Below are positions 33,941 through 46,500 of a stretch of DNA of 64,000 nucleotides, one piece after another. Both the position numbers and the translations under genes were made by a program. The notes beneath the pieces were generated by a model. The model worked only from the letters and a program-made list of their open reading frames with translations, did no database searches and was not told where the DNA came from. Each line of letters begins with the position of its first letter. Position 1 is the stretch's first letter. This stretch comes from Adiantum capillus-veneris (taxonomy: Eukaryota > Streptophyta > Polypodiopsida > Polypodiales > Pteridaceae): the NCBI GenBank assembly GCA_014529385.2, contig CM043953.1:113827049-113891048 (forward strand), read 5' to 3'.

Positions 33941-33942
33941 AC

Positions 33943-34154
33943 TGTTGGGGTTAAAGGCGGATATGCCTTTGCCCCAGGCTGGACGTCCAGTGTCCGACCG
34001 CCCACTGATCTCACTTACTCACTCACTTATTCTTTATATACATAAAGGAATAAGGAGTGAGTGCTTCTTGCCACTCTGCTCCACCCCACACAACGTGTCG
34101 TTTCCCCTCTTCCCCTTCCCCTTCCTGCATGCATGCATGCATTGCGTGCTGACA
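33943..34154 (+). repeat. copia-type LTR (212 bp)
   Basis: It begins TGTTGGGG, ends GCTGACA and is followed two bases later by TGGTATGAGAGCC, close to the initiator-Met primer site. The spacing is the same as in the younger copia at 43349, which identifies it as a 5' LTR. Confidence 0.8.
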
Positions 34155-34811
34155 ACTGGTATGAGAGCCTTGGTGACGATGACGGAGTATGATTTTGAGA
34201 GCTTCGCGGTGACACTTCACATGTGATCGATGGCCACAGAGCTCGGTGTCTAAGCTCGCCGATCTGGATCAGTTGGAGCGAGGAGCTCTCGGCTCGACCT
34301 GCCTTTCCGGTGCGTGCACGGCAGGGGAGGAGCTAAGGTTCAGCCCACAGAGATCTGCAGAGAATCAATTGCAGCAGGATCTGTAGAAATTGAAGCTTTT
34401 AAAAAACGCTTTGGGGACATTGGCCTAAGCCAAGCAAAGCTTGTACAAAGCACTATGAGCAGATGAAGAAATCGAGCAGATTGAAGCTTTGCAAATTAAG
34501 TAAAAGCAGCTCGACAGCGCTGGATTTCAAGTGGAGAACCTTAGAAGCTTTTAAAAAGCTTGGGAGCTCACAGATTTTTGGCAGTGCTGAATTCTGAAAG
34601 AGCTCGGAGCAGTAGTGCTAGCAAAGGTTGGAGCTTTTGTAGCACAACAGAGAAAGAGAAGTGTGTGTGCAGCGCGCATGCACACGCACACACACACATT
34701 TTTGTGTGTGTAAATCTTTGGGATTAATTTACAAGTGGGAAACCTCAAGGTGAGGAAAACCCATAGAAAAGAGCAAATCGTGAACACTGAAGTGTTCATT
34801 GGCGAAAAAGG

Positions 34812-37250
34812 GGCTAAAAGCATTCACAGGCATTCACAGGCAAGCTGATGCATGTCTGAAGCGATATCACCCACTTCCCAGGCAAAACGTAAGGATTGCC
34901 TAAGGGAAAGCTTGAGAAATTGAAGTGGATTTGCATCAGCACGAGGGAACATGCATCTGTTGCTTTGACGCCACAGGGTCCAATAGGCCCAAAATCTAAC
35001 CCACATAAAGAAAACTGCAAACAGTCGTGCGGATGGTGGGAGAATGCCGAAAGCCCAAAACCTTTTATGGAAAACCATTGAGGGGAATCGGAGCCGCATG
35101 GCTGTTGCTCTACCACGAAGAAATTCTCTAGTAATGTAGCAATCCCAAAGGAGGTGACTAACAGTCTCCTCTGGAGCCGAGCAACAAACACAACGGGAGT
35201 AGTAGATATGATGCGCACTGAGAAAAGAACCCATTGGAAGAACTCAAAGCAAGCATCGCCAAAGAAACAATCTCTCCTTCAAGAAAACGCTTTCCTCCAC
35301 CAAATGTCAGCAGGCTTGTGCATTGACCACAAGGCATTACGATGATCAGCAATCGAGGGCTGAGTCAAGACGAGCATAAATCTTACTGGCCAACATAGAG
35401 TAAACACCAATCAGACATGCGATCCCCAACCAGCAGAGGCGGAACATGCAAAAAGTCAGCCAGCATGTGCTGAAGCTGTTTCCAAACCTGACGGTAATGC
35501 ATACCCAATCCAAACCGACCAGCAGCAAAGGGAAACTGGAAAGTGTACCCCGCGTCATCAATCACGTCACCAGCCACTCGAAGACCACGACATGAGAGAA
35601 AATAGGCTTGGCGAGGCGAGTGGTTGACCAAAGTAAGAGAGAACATCCGACTCCAATGAAGACTCTCTAATCAAAGCGAGTTCTCGTCCTGCTGCTGTCG
35701 ACCTTGCCATGACAAATGCATTGTAACTTCCTTCCAATCAACAATGAGGTTGTAGGTGATAGGGCATCCGGGAAACGCCCTTCCATCTTGCCAAACACAA
35801 CCTCCCAAAAGGCCTGGCTGCCAATGGCCAAAGGAGGAAGTAACAACATGTCGACACAAGGAGGCAAACATAAGAGCCCACGGCCGAGTTTGTTGCACGA
35901 GAGTCAAACAACACACTTCCGGGCAAGAACATGCCAATGCAAGTCCAAAATTTTGAGTCCACTATAGCGCTTGGGAGTGCAAACTTTCTCCCTAGACATC
36001 AAATGCAAGCCTTTTTTGTGGGCATGCGTACGCCACAAATGAGACAAAATCGATGACATAAGCAAAGCGAGACAATGTTGAGGCCAATACAACAACGGTA
36101 AATAGAATTGTACATATGCCATCATGATATTTTGGACAATTCTCAAACGAACATGCAATGGGCCATGTAGACAACTTCCAATAATGCAATTTGGCATTCA
36201 AACGTTGCATAGCCCAATCAACTTTTTGAGCAAGAGTGACATTCTAGCCGATTGGATACCCCAAATGCCTCACAATCACATTCGGAGGAACAATCTCTCC
36301 TGGCCACATCATCTCATGCCAATCACAAGAATTCAGGGGGAGAAGCTTCGATTTACGAAAGTTGACTCCAAGACCATGCGCAAGCCCATACAGGTCCAAA
36401 GCTTCCATGATAATCCGAACATAAGCTTGGCAGTTACGGGGCGTAAATGACGAGTCGTCAGCATAAGCTTGCCCAACAAAATTGTGCCCCGACAATAACT
36501 GCCGGCCATGAAGACAACGAGCAGAAGTCAAGTGATCTAGATACATCAACAAAGGGTGTGTGGGAATGGCATACAACAATGCACTAAGAGGACAACCCAA
36601 AAGGCACCCCTTTTCTCAAGGGGCAACCCTGTCTAATCGAGCAACCAAGAGGCCAGAAATCTATCAACTCACCGTCAAGAAGCCCCGAAGATGAACTGCG
36701 AGCATACAAGAAATAAACAATATTGGCTAATTTAGGACCAAACCCAAGACAGCGCATCGTGGTTGCAATGCAGTCCCATTGCACAATTTCAAAAGCCTTT
36801 TCTATATCAGGTACATCCAACTGCGTGTACTTTGCATATTCCATGCCAATCAGAACATTGGCCAAGTTGTCATTGATTTGACGACGTGGTATGAAACCAT
36901 ATTGAGCTCGATGTATTCCTTCAAAAAGATGATCCTTAATCGGGTTAACCAACAACTCAGCCAATATCTTATACACTACAAGCATCAACGTAATCGATCT
37001 CCAATGCGCAAAATGCTCACAAAGTGCCTACTTGGGCAACAATTTAAGCAAGCCTTCTTTCCAAGAAACTGGCAAATCTTGTTTCTCCTCATCATGAAAA
37101 GTAGCGGTTCTTTCAGAGACCCAAAAAAAAAAAGAACTCCACAGTAAGCCCATCCCAACCAGGGGATCGTCAGCGGCCCAATGAAAGCAATGCATTATGC
37201 AATTTTGAATCAGTGAAAGGTTCCTCAAGAGATAATGCATCATGTATTGC
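34812..37250 (-). mobile_element. L1-type LINE fragment (reverse transcriptase to 3' end)
   Basis: Read on the minus strand from 37250: VSWKEGLLKLLPK, then YKILAELLVNPIKDHL near 36965, YGFIPRRQINDNLANVLIG near 36895, SIRQGCPL near 36645, and in a second frame FVGQAYADDSSF near 36470, the catalytic YADD block. A C-terminal zinc-type reverse-transcriptase domain (CVCCSAPEETVSHLLWDC, near 35190) follows. The frame changes several times. It is truncated at its 5' side by copia sequence. Its 3' limit (GGCTAAAAGCATTCA at 34812) is shared exactly with the LINE fragment ending at 39933, so that may be the true 3' end; no poly(A) is visible. Confidence 0.8.
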
Positions 37251-39705
37251 ATCTATGGTAAGCAAACTAAGCAAACTTCCTCGCTCAAGAGTTGAGAAAA
37301 TCCCTGATTTGGTTCATAGCAATTTATGTGGGCCTATGCCACACAAATCTAGGGGGAGCACTATACTTCCTGACATTCATAGACGACCTACTCGGAAAGT
37401 GTGGGTCTACCTCGCGAAGGGGAAAGACAAAGTGTTTGCTACATTTTAAAAATTCTTAGCCATGGTTGCGAACCAATCTGGTAAAAAGCTAAAAGCTTTT
37501 CGAACTGACAATGGTGGAGAGTGTCTTCACAGAGTTCAAGAACTTATATAGAGGGATTCAATAACAGTTTACTACACCGTATATCCTGCTCAAAATGGCG
37601 TTGCTGAGTGTATGAATCACACGATTCAAGAAAGAGTCACAACCATGTTATCTATGGCAAATTTACCACCTGAATTTTGGGGAGAGGCTATTATGATAGT
37701 TGTACAAGTCATCAATAGATCGCATTTGCTCGGTGAATTTCAAGATTTTGCAGGAGATGTGGACTCGCAAGAAGCCCAATTATGATAGAGAACATGTATT
37801 TGGGTGTGAGGCATTCTCACATGTGCCAAAGAGCTTAGGCAAAAGCTAGATCCCAAATCACACAATTGCATCTTCATTGGTTATGGTGCAAATGGAGAAA
37901 TGAGATATCGTCTCTCGAACCCGAAATCAAGAAAGGTTATTCGTAGCTCACAAGTGATATTCAATGAATAAAAAATACATAGACAACCTCTTAAAGAGGT
38001 CGAATATTGGAAAGTTATATTTGAGGATGTAACCTCCACAAATTTGAGAAAACCAACTCAATCTACTGATGATGTTCCTACCACTAGTAGTGGTCCAAAG
38101 AGAGCAAAATCCAGTAGTCAGGCAGCAAGGAGATCTATGTGTGTGTTTTGTGCACTTGAGCATTTTGAGTCTGGATTGGACTGTGTTAGTCAATGACTGC
38201 GATGAGCCTACTTGTTACAAAGAAGTTATTCAAATGGAAGATAGTGTGAAGCGAGAGCAAGCTATGCAATCTGAGTATAACTCAAATGTGAACAATGAGA
38301 CGGGGGACTTGTTTGAATTGCCTTACCTTGCAAATGGGTTTACAAGAAGAAGTTTACATGTGATGATCCTAAGCTTAAGTACAATGCTAGATTGGTTGCT
38401 AAGGGATTCAAGCAACAAAAGGGAGTTGCTTTTGATGAAATCTTATCGCTAATGGTTAAGATGACTCCATTGTGTACGGTGCTTGGCCTAGGAGCCATAG
38501 AGGACATGCAGCTTGTCCAAATGGATGTGAAGAAATCATTCCTTCATGGAGATTTAGAAGAGGATATTACATGTTGAAACCTGAAGGTGTTGAACAACCT
38601 AGCAAGGAGGATCTTGTATGCAAACTCCAAAAAGCACTTTATGGCTTAAAGTAGGGTTTTAGGCAGTGGTAAAAAAAATTTGACACTTTTATGCGGTCCC
38701 ATGGTTTTAGAAGGAGTCAAGAGGATCGCTGCTTGTATACAAAGAAATTCAGTGATGGTTCTCTAGTCTTTCTTATTTTATATGTAGATGGCATGCTCAT
38801 TGCAGGAAAGTCCACTGAGGAGATTGCCAAATTGAATCAAATGTTGAGCAAAAACTCTGCTATAAAATATTTGGGCAAATCAAATCGGTTTCTTAGTATG
38901 CGTATCAAGAGAGACAGGAAAAGAGGCATTTTTGAGTTATCTCACGAATCCTATATCCACAAAGTCTAACAACGTTTCAATATGTAGGGAGGAAGGTAGT
39001 GAGTATCGCACTACCATCATATTTAAAACTTTGCAAGAACGATTCTCCCAAGTCAGATGTTGGGAGAGAAAAAATGACAAATGTGCCATACTTTTCAGCT
39101 GTAGGAAGTCTTTTGTATGCTATGGTAGCTACAAGGCCAGACATTGCATTTGGATTGGGAGTGGTTAGTTGGTATATGGCTAATCTTGGCAAGCAACATT
39201 GAAAAGAGGTGAAACACATCCTCAGATACTTGAAGGGTACAAGCAGGTGTTTACACTTCGACAATAGTGATGCATCTATTATTGGTTACATGGATGCAGA
39301 TATGCGGCTTGCATAGATAGTAGGAACTGGCTACATTTTTATATTTATAGGAGGATCCATTTCTTGGAGATCATCTCTCCAAGATTGTACGTATTCTTCT
39401 ATTGCAGAGGTTGAGTACGTTGCAGTGTCAGATGCCATCAAGGAAGCTATATGGTTGGCACCTTTAGTGGGAGATTTAGACATCCAACAGGTTCCCATTT
39501 TGCAGTGCGATAGTCAGAGTGCCATTGCTTTGGCAAGGAATCTTGTGTTTCATTCCAAGTCAAAACACATTGAGGTGAGGTATCATCTCACTTAATGGGT
39601 GTAGGTTTGAGAAGTTTTGTACAATGGTGAGGCTGTTGTGCTTCACGGTTATACATACTAGCTTTAGTCGCCACTTACAACCATGTTGGCCTTTAAGTGG
39701 GAGAT

Positions 39706-39907
39706 TGTTGGGTAAAGGCCGCTACGGCCACCAACTCGTGTGTACCTTCCCTATACACTCTAACTCCACTAAATGTTTGACATTTCTCTTATATAAAAAA
39801 AAACAATAAAATGACACAAGCTGAGATACTAATAGCTGCGTGTTTTCCCCAAACCGTGTTCTCTCCTCTTCTTCTTCCCTCTTCCTTGCACGCACATGCA
39901 CATGACA
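39706..39907 (+). repeat. copia-type LTR (202 bp), 3' side
   Basis: It follows TTAAGTGGGAGAT, begins TGTTGGGTAAAGGC and ends CATGACA. It shares its termini and a T/C-rich right half with the LTR at 33943 but is otherwise much diverged. Confidence 0.65.
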
Positions 39908-39932
39908 ACCTTCCTTTCAGGATTTACAATCT

Positions 39933-41880
39933 GGCTAAAAGCATTCATGGGAGAGTTGATGTATCTCTGTAGTAATATCACCAACTTCCAAGGCTAACCA
40001 TAAAGATTTCCTAGGAGAAATCTTGAAGAACGGGAATGGATCTACATGAATGTGATGGAACATATAGACATTACACTGACGCCATAGGGTCTAGTAAGCT
40101 CAATATCTGACCCACATGAAGAAGACCACGAATCGCTATAATGTCGATGAGAAAATGTCAAATGTCCAAAATTGTTTATGGAAAACCATTAATGGAAAAC
40201 GAAGCCGCATACATGTCGATACACGGCGAAGTAAATCTCTAGTAATGCAACAATCCCACAAGAAGTGGCAAACATTTTCTTCTACAATCGAGCAACGAAC
40301 ACAAGAAGAAGGGTGGAAATGACATGCCCTAAGAAAAGTTCCCATCGGGAGCACTCCAAGCAAACAATGCCAAAAAAACAACCACTCCTTCAAAGGCAAA
40401 TGGCTTTTCCACAGGGCGAAGAGAAGCTTCCACCAGATATCAGATTTGTGCATGTACCACATGGCAATACAATGATCAGCAAGCCAAGTTTTTTGTAGAA
40501 GAAGAGCATAAACTCGACTAGCAAAAATATCTTGAAAAGGATTTTCCCAAAGATTCCCATCGGACATGCAATCACCATCATGGAAAGGTGAAATGGGCAA
40601 AAAACAACCAACATGAGCTGAAGTTCTCTCCAAAACTGGCGATAATGCATGCCCAATCCAAAATGGCGATTGGCAAAGGGAAACTTAAAGGTGTATCCGA
40701 CCGCATCCACCACATTCTCAACCATCCGAATGCCACATCAAAAGAGGAAGTATGCCCTAGCGAGGTGAGCGGTCAACCAAAGTAAGAGATAATGCCCAAC
40801 TCCAATGAAGATTCTCCAAATGAAGTGAATTTCCTTCCTGCCGATCATTCCATGATAGATGAATCATAACCTCTTTCCAAGCAGAGAGAAAAGTGGAAGA
40901 AAGAGGACATCTAGGAATATACCCTTCCATCTTACCAAATACAACCTCCCAAATAGATGATTGCCAGTGGCCAAATGAGGACATAACAACATGCTCGCTC
41001 AAGTGTGCAAACATAAGAGTCCAAGGTTGAATTTCTTGTGTGAGTGTAGGCAATATCGTAGCTTTACTAGCAAGAACATGCCTACGCAAGTTCAAGATAT
41101 TGAGACCACCAAAACGTTTAAGAGTGCAAATCTTCTTCATCGACATCAAACACAAGCCTTTTTTGTGAGCATGAGTTTTCCACAAATGAGACAAAAATGG
41201 CTAACATAAGAGAATTGAGACAGTGGCGAGGCCAATGCATCAATGGCAAGAAGAACTAAACATATGCAATTGGGATACTCTGAACAACTCGTAGGCGAAC
41301 ATGCAATGGCCAAGTGGATAGCTTTCAGTAATGCAATTCGGCATTCAAGCCTTGCATAACCCAATCCATTTTTTGCGTGTGAGTGACATTCCATCTGATT
41401 GGATACCCCAAATGCCCGGTGATCACATTCGGAGGAACAATCTCACTTAGCCACAATAGATTGTGCCAATCGCAAGAACGAAGTGGTAGAAGCTTTGATT
41501 TACAAAAGTTGACTTTAAGACCAACTGCAATTCCAAACAATTCCAAAGCTTACATAATCACTTGGACATCAAACTGCTGCTTTTGAGACATAAATAACGA
41601 GTCATCCACATAAGCTTGCCCTATAAAGGTATGACCCGAGGGTAGCTGCAAACCATGAAGACGCTCAGGGGAGGTCACATGATCAAGATACATCAATAGG
41701 GGGTGAGTGGCAATGGCCCATACAATAAAACACTAAGGAGGCAGCCTTGCCTAACCGAACAGCAAAGTGGCCAAGATTTGGTCAACTCTCCTTCTAGGAT
41801 CCCCAAAGATGTACTACCAACATATAAGAAATAAACCACATTGGCCAATTTAGGACCGAACCCTAGACACCTCATCGTGG
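39933..41880 (-). mobile_element. L1-type LINE fragment, sister of the one at 34.8 kb
   Basis: The minus strand reads MRCLGFGPKLANVVYFLYVG from 41875, CSVRQGCLLS near 41760, KVNFCKSKLLPLRSC near 41510, LNILNLRRHVLAS near 41080, and a C-terminal CVRCSIVEENVCHFLWDCCI motif near 40280. The same blocks occur in the same order in the fragment at 34812-37250, at roughly 70-80% similarity by eye. Several frame changes and stops are present. It is cut at 41880 by the LTR of the Tat-like element. The N-terminal half of reverse transcriptase is missing. Confidence 0.8.
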
Positions 41881-42957
41881 TGAGAGGTCGAAGTGCAAAA
41901 CAGACCCGGTGGCCTCTACACCAAGACTATGCATGATGGCCTCATCATGGGAGGTACACGATAGGGGCACCACCTAGCAAGATATGCGGCTAGGATGCAT
42001 ATATATACACAATCAAACATGCCATGGAAAACAATTTCAAGATCCACGCCCAAGTGTGGGATGGGGTGGTCGGAAAACAAGATGAGAGGAATGGTGAGTG
42101 AGTGAGAATGGGTTTTCTACTCGTGCATGTAGTAAGTAAGCTAATGAGGTAAGGGAGACTACTTGCTCACTGCTCATGCCAGAGGTGGCGAATCCGCACA
42201 CCTTAAGATGCAAGTAGCAAGATGAGAGGAATATGAGACGGAGAGAGAGTGTGTGTATGGTGGCGAATCCGCACACCTTAACATAAGCAAAATGAAAAGA
42301 ACAAGAATAAACCATACTCACAATGAAGTGTATCCCAAACGACACAAGGTATGGCACCAAGATAGAGTGTGTTGATTGCTTGCAAAAGATGAATACAATA
42401 GGTAGCATAGGGAAAGAAGAGGAGAAGGGGACAAGAACGTATAAATCATAATGGAAGGATGGGAGTTGATGGTGAGGAATATCATGAGTGTAGCCATCAT
42501 TCTTCTTCTTGAAATTGTGCTTCAATCCTTCATTACAAGTGTGTGGAGATATGGTGCTCATTTTGTGCATGTTGATGGTGATGGTGTTGTGATTATGTGA
42601 TTAGGGTTCATGCTACTAGCATGTAGCACAAGGGTGTGTATGTGTAGGTGTGTGGGTATGTGGGTATGGGATAGTGTGCATATGGGGTAGTGTGTGTGTG
42701 TGTGTAGTGTGTCCGTTTACAAAAGAGGAGGCCTCCTTCTATAGGCCAAGAGAGTGATTAGGAAAGAGATTATGGGAAAGAGGAGTTATCACAAAGTAAA
42801 CTCAGTTAGAGGCATTCCCCCAATGACAGAGCTTCGTGTGACTTGCTTATTGACCAATTTCCTTCTAATCGCCTTCATCATGGCGAGCTTTGTCTCCATG
42901 CCACCTTCCATAGCTTGAGTCCAAGAGCTTCCTTATAATATTTGAGAGAATCTTGAT
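41881..42957 (-). repeat. 3' LTR of the Tat-like element
   Basis: Matches 55416-56478 over more than 1 kb with scattered substitutions and small indels. It contains a GT-rich patch near 42640-42715 and, on the minus strand, a TATA-like word within a GGCC-flanked palindrome (42730-42747). The exact inner edge is uncertain. Confidence 0.85.
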
Positions 42958-43348
42958 AAAATAAGAGAAAATATAGCAATAATGGAGGGGAACCTATAAG
43001 AAATTGTGTGTGGAGTTGGATAATCATGACTTCTTTCCATGTGGACATATAGGCTCCACCATTTGGGTCATATCTTCCAAACTGCAGCTCCAAAAATTAT
43101 TTAAAAAATAGATAGAGACATATAATCCTAATGCCTACAACTTTGCTGTTGAAAGCTTTTTCTAATTTGGAATGGAGAAAATCCCACAAAAATATGTGTC
43201 TGCCTTTTTCCTTCCAAAAGTCTGCCAAGTGGTCCCCTCTTGACTCCATGTGCAAGCCTTGTATCCACAAGTGAATTACGCTTGAATTTGATAATATTTT
43301 GTTGACGCCTACTCCATAAATACATAAGATTATCTCCCCTCTCACTAT

Positions 43349-43540
43349 TGTTGGGGTATAAAGCCCAATGTGGTCGCCCAGGTAAGTGGGCGGGCCGCCA
43401 TGTATGTACACATATTCTTTTGTTAAAACCTAATAAGAACTCACTATGCTCTACACATTACAGTAGAGCGAGTTCACCATATCGTCGTGCTCTTCTTCTC
43501 GCACTCTCTCTCCCATCGCACTTCCGCTCGTACTCCTTCA
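43349..43540 (+). repeat. 5' LTR of the young copia
   Basis: 192 bp, TGTTGGGGTATAAAG at the start and TCCTTCA at the end. Confidence 0.95.
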
Positions 43541-43542
43541 AC

Positions 43543-43554
43543 TGGTATCAGAGC
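43543..43554 (+). promoter_or_regulatory. Primer binding site, initiator tRNA-Met type
   Basis: TGGTATCAGAGC, two bases after the 5' LTR. Confidence 0.9.
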
Positions 43555-46500
43555 TCAGATCGAGGCTCAGGGCAGCACTGCAGGAGGCTAAAGTCACCAA
43601 CTCAGATTGGAGTGAAATTCGACAGGCGAAGACACGGCCCCAAATCTCGTGGGCGAGCCCGAAGAGCTCGGTGTTGTCAGAATTTCATTCTGAGGTCATC
43701 TCGGCCACCGTTCGGCTTCGACAAAGGTCTGCGCAGGCCATTTTCGACTACGTGGTCTCGGCGGGTGCATATCCGACTCTGCAAATTTGGGGTTTTTGGC
43801 CTACGACTGCAGGTGCTGAGGATATCGACACTCCTAGAGTGTTGATTTGTGGCTGTCTACACATCAAAGGACGGCTCACAGTTCTTGGAGGCGTGTCACA
43901 TACGACACGGGCGCATCTACACACATACTGTAGGCGACATCCACTAGTTCATCAGGTAGCTTGTGTTTGCTGCTTGATATTCCAGATTTCATCATGACAT
44001 TGCAGGTACTTCCACATGGGATGTATTGTCAGAGATGATGTATGTTTGTTGAGGGTTTGCTGGCTGTGAGTCACGCAGCAAACAACCGCCGCAGCGGTTA
44101 CATCATATAGTGGGAAATTTGTGGATGTATGACTTTGTAGGAAGTCTATGTACTATCAGATTTACTGCAGCCTTTGTTGAGGGTCGAGTGAGGTTTTATT
44201 GAGCTGGGGGATTCTCGAATGTTGAGATCCTTTCGGTGATACAGGTCTTGGAGCGATCCCTCGAGCACCCTTAGATAGGCAGCTAGGATGTATTGACTGC
44301 GAGTTAGACATTTGGGATTGCATCTTTGCTTTACTGCCGTTGAGGCATTGTCACAGTCTATGCTTACAGGACAGTGACAGGACAGTGAGAGACAGTACAG
44401 GTGCAGGACAGGTTTACCCGCAGCTTACAGTGTCAGAGAGACAGTGTTTTTTGAGCTGTTTTTTGGTCTATTTTTTGAGTACACCAGAGCCATTTTACAA
44501 AGGAGACTGCCGAAATTTATGCAAAATCTGAAGATTTCTTGGTTCATTTGACAGGTTGATATTGGTTCAGAGGTCAGTTTACAAGGGAAACTCTGCCGAA
44601 TTTTTCCCAGGAAAGTAAACCACTGTGAAGCGTAGCTATGGCTGGATCACAGGACACTGCTCTTTACAATATCAAGAAGCTGGATGGAACCAATTTCCCA
44701 TTGTGGAAGAAGCAGATTTGGCACGTGTTGGTACAAAAGAAGCAGATAAAACCTATAAAGCTCAAGGGGATAAAACCAGAAGATATGGACGAAGATGAAT
44801 GGAGCGAAATGGATGAATTGGCACTTTCTACCATTATGCTGACTTTGGCAGAAAGCGTTTACTTCAATGTAGCAGACGAGATGTCGGCTTATCAAGCATG
44901 GTTAAAGTTGAGTGATCTTTATGAGAAGCAGAGTGCAGCTTCACAGGTATACTGGCTTAAGAAGCTTGTTGACTTGAAGATGAAAGAAGGGACACCTATG
45001 TCCAATCATCTGAATGAATTCAACACAATCTATAGTCAGTTGTTAGCTCAAGGTGTCAAGTTTGATGAACCTGTTAGAGCTATGTTCCTGTTGATCACAT
45101 TGCCAGAAACTTGGGACACTTTTCGCACAGCTTTGAGTAATTCTGCACCTCCATATGGTTTGAACATAGTAGGTGTAGAAGGAAGTCTGCTTACTGAAGA
45201 AACCAATAGAAAGACAATGGACAAAGGCAAAGGAACAGCCTTAGTTGTCAGGGGAAGGACCAAAGAAAAGTACAAAGGTGGAAAGAGGAATCAGTCTCGT
45301 AGCAAGTCCCGCAGTGCTAAAGGCAAGAGTGACATAGAATGCTACCATTGTGGCAAGAAGGGTCACATGAAAAGAGACTGCAGAGAATGGAAAGCAGAAA
45401 AAGGCAAAGAGAAAGCTGAAGACCATGGTGAGAAGAACAAGTCCTCAGTGAAGATTCAAGAAATAAATGTGACAAACACTGTTGCAGAGGATGACAGTCT
45501 AGTGTCAGGAGACATCTACTTCTTGAAGAATACAATGGACTCAGCTCTTCTTACAGCATCTGATGGAAATGCACTGAGTGACTGGATTATAGACTCAGGG
45601 GCATCACTTCATGTGTCTCCAAACAAGGAGTGGTTTACTTCTTATGTGACCACTAAAGATCATGTTCGGCTAGGCAATGGGCAGACATGTGAGATCTTAG
45701 GTGTTTGAGATGTTCAATTGAAGTTTCAAAATGGCTCTTCTTTCACGGTGAAGAATGTGAGACATGTTCCCGCAATTACAAAGAGCTTGATCAACACAGG
45801 TTTACTTGATGATGCTGGCTACGTCACCACTTTTGGACAGAACATGTGGAAGATATCCAAGGTTCTATGACAGTAGCACATGGAGCAAAGTCTGGAGGAC
45901 TTTACATGATTTATGTATCAAATGTCTCTAAAAATGTAATCAATGTAACCGAGCAGCCGAACGTTTCTTTGTGGCATAGCCGGTTAGGACATATGTCCAA
46001 GAAGGGAATGGAAATCTTGTCTCGTTCTGGTTATTTGCCTGGCTTTTCATTTAATGATTTTGAATGTCCAAGAAGGGAATGGAAATCTTGTCTCGTTCTG
46101 GTTATTTGCTTGGCTTTTCATTTAATGATTTTGAATTCTGTGAACATTGTTTGTATGGTAAGCAAACACAGCAGCCACATAAGCATAGAAGCAGTAGAAG
46201 AGATACACAGTTGGCACTTGTTCATAGTGATTTGTGTGGACCTATGCCTAACCTATCTCTAGGGGGAGCTTCTTACTTTATGACATTTATAGATGATTAC
46301 TCGAGGAAAGTATGGGTTTACTTTCTCAAGCACAAGGATGAAGCGTTTAGTGTTTTCAAAACATTTGTGACACTTGTGGAGAATCAGAGTGGCAAGAAGC
46401 TTAAATGCTTACGCACTGAAAATGGTGGAGAGTATGTTTCAAAGGACTTTCAGGACTTTTGTGAGTCAAAAGGTATAAAACGTGAACTTACTGCTCCTTA

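Larger units (their letters stand above)
33943..39907 (+). mobile_element. Ty1/copia relic, old and broken
   Basis: A badly decayed copia element whose parts appear in the expected order: 5' LTR, leader (34155-34810), integrase region about 37.27-37.9 kb (LVHSNLCGPMP, RKVWVYLAKGKDKVF), reverse transcriptase about 38.3-38.95 kb (QMDVKKSFLHGDLEEDI, LILYVDGML), RNase H about 39.25-39.6 kb, a polypurine-like stretch AAGTGGGAGAT and a 3' LTR. The Gag and protease regions are not seen; a minus-strand LINE fragment occupies that interval. It has many breaks. The two LTRs share only their ends and general layout, so either the element is very old or two related copies are joined. No target duplication is visible. 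Confidence 0.7.

Noticed and set aside
34658-34715. GT/CA-rich stretch, considered as a hairpin RNA
   Set aside because: Simple dinucleotide repeats in opposite phase explain it.
43348-43845. 165-codon frame starting at the copia LTR
   Set aside because: It runs through the LTR and leader; by analogy these are non-coding, and Gag starts at 44638.
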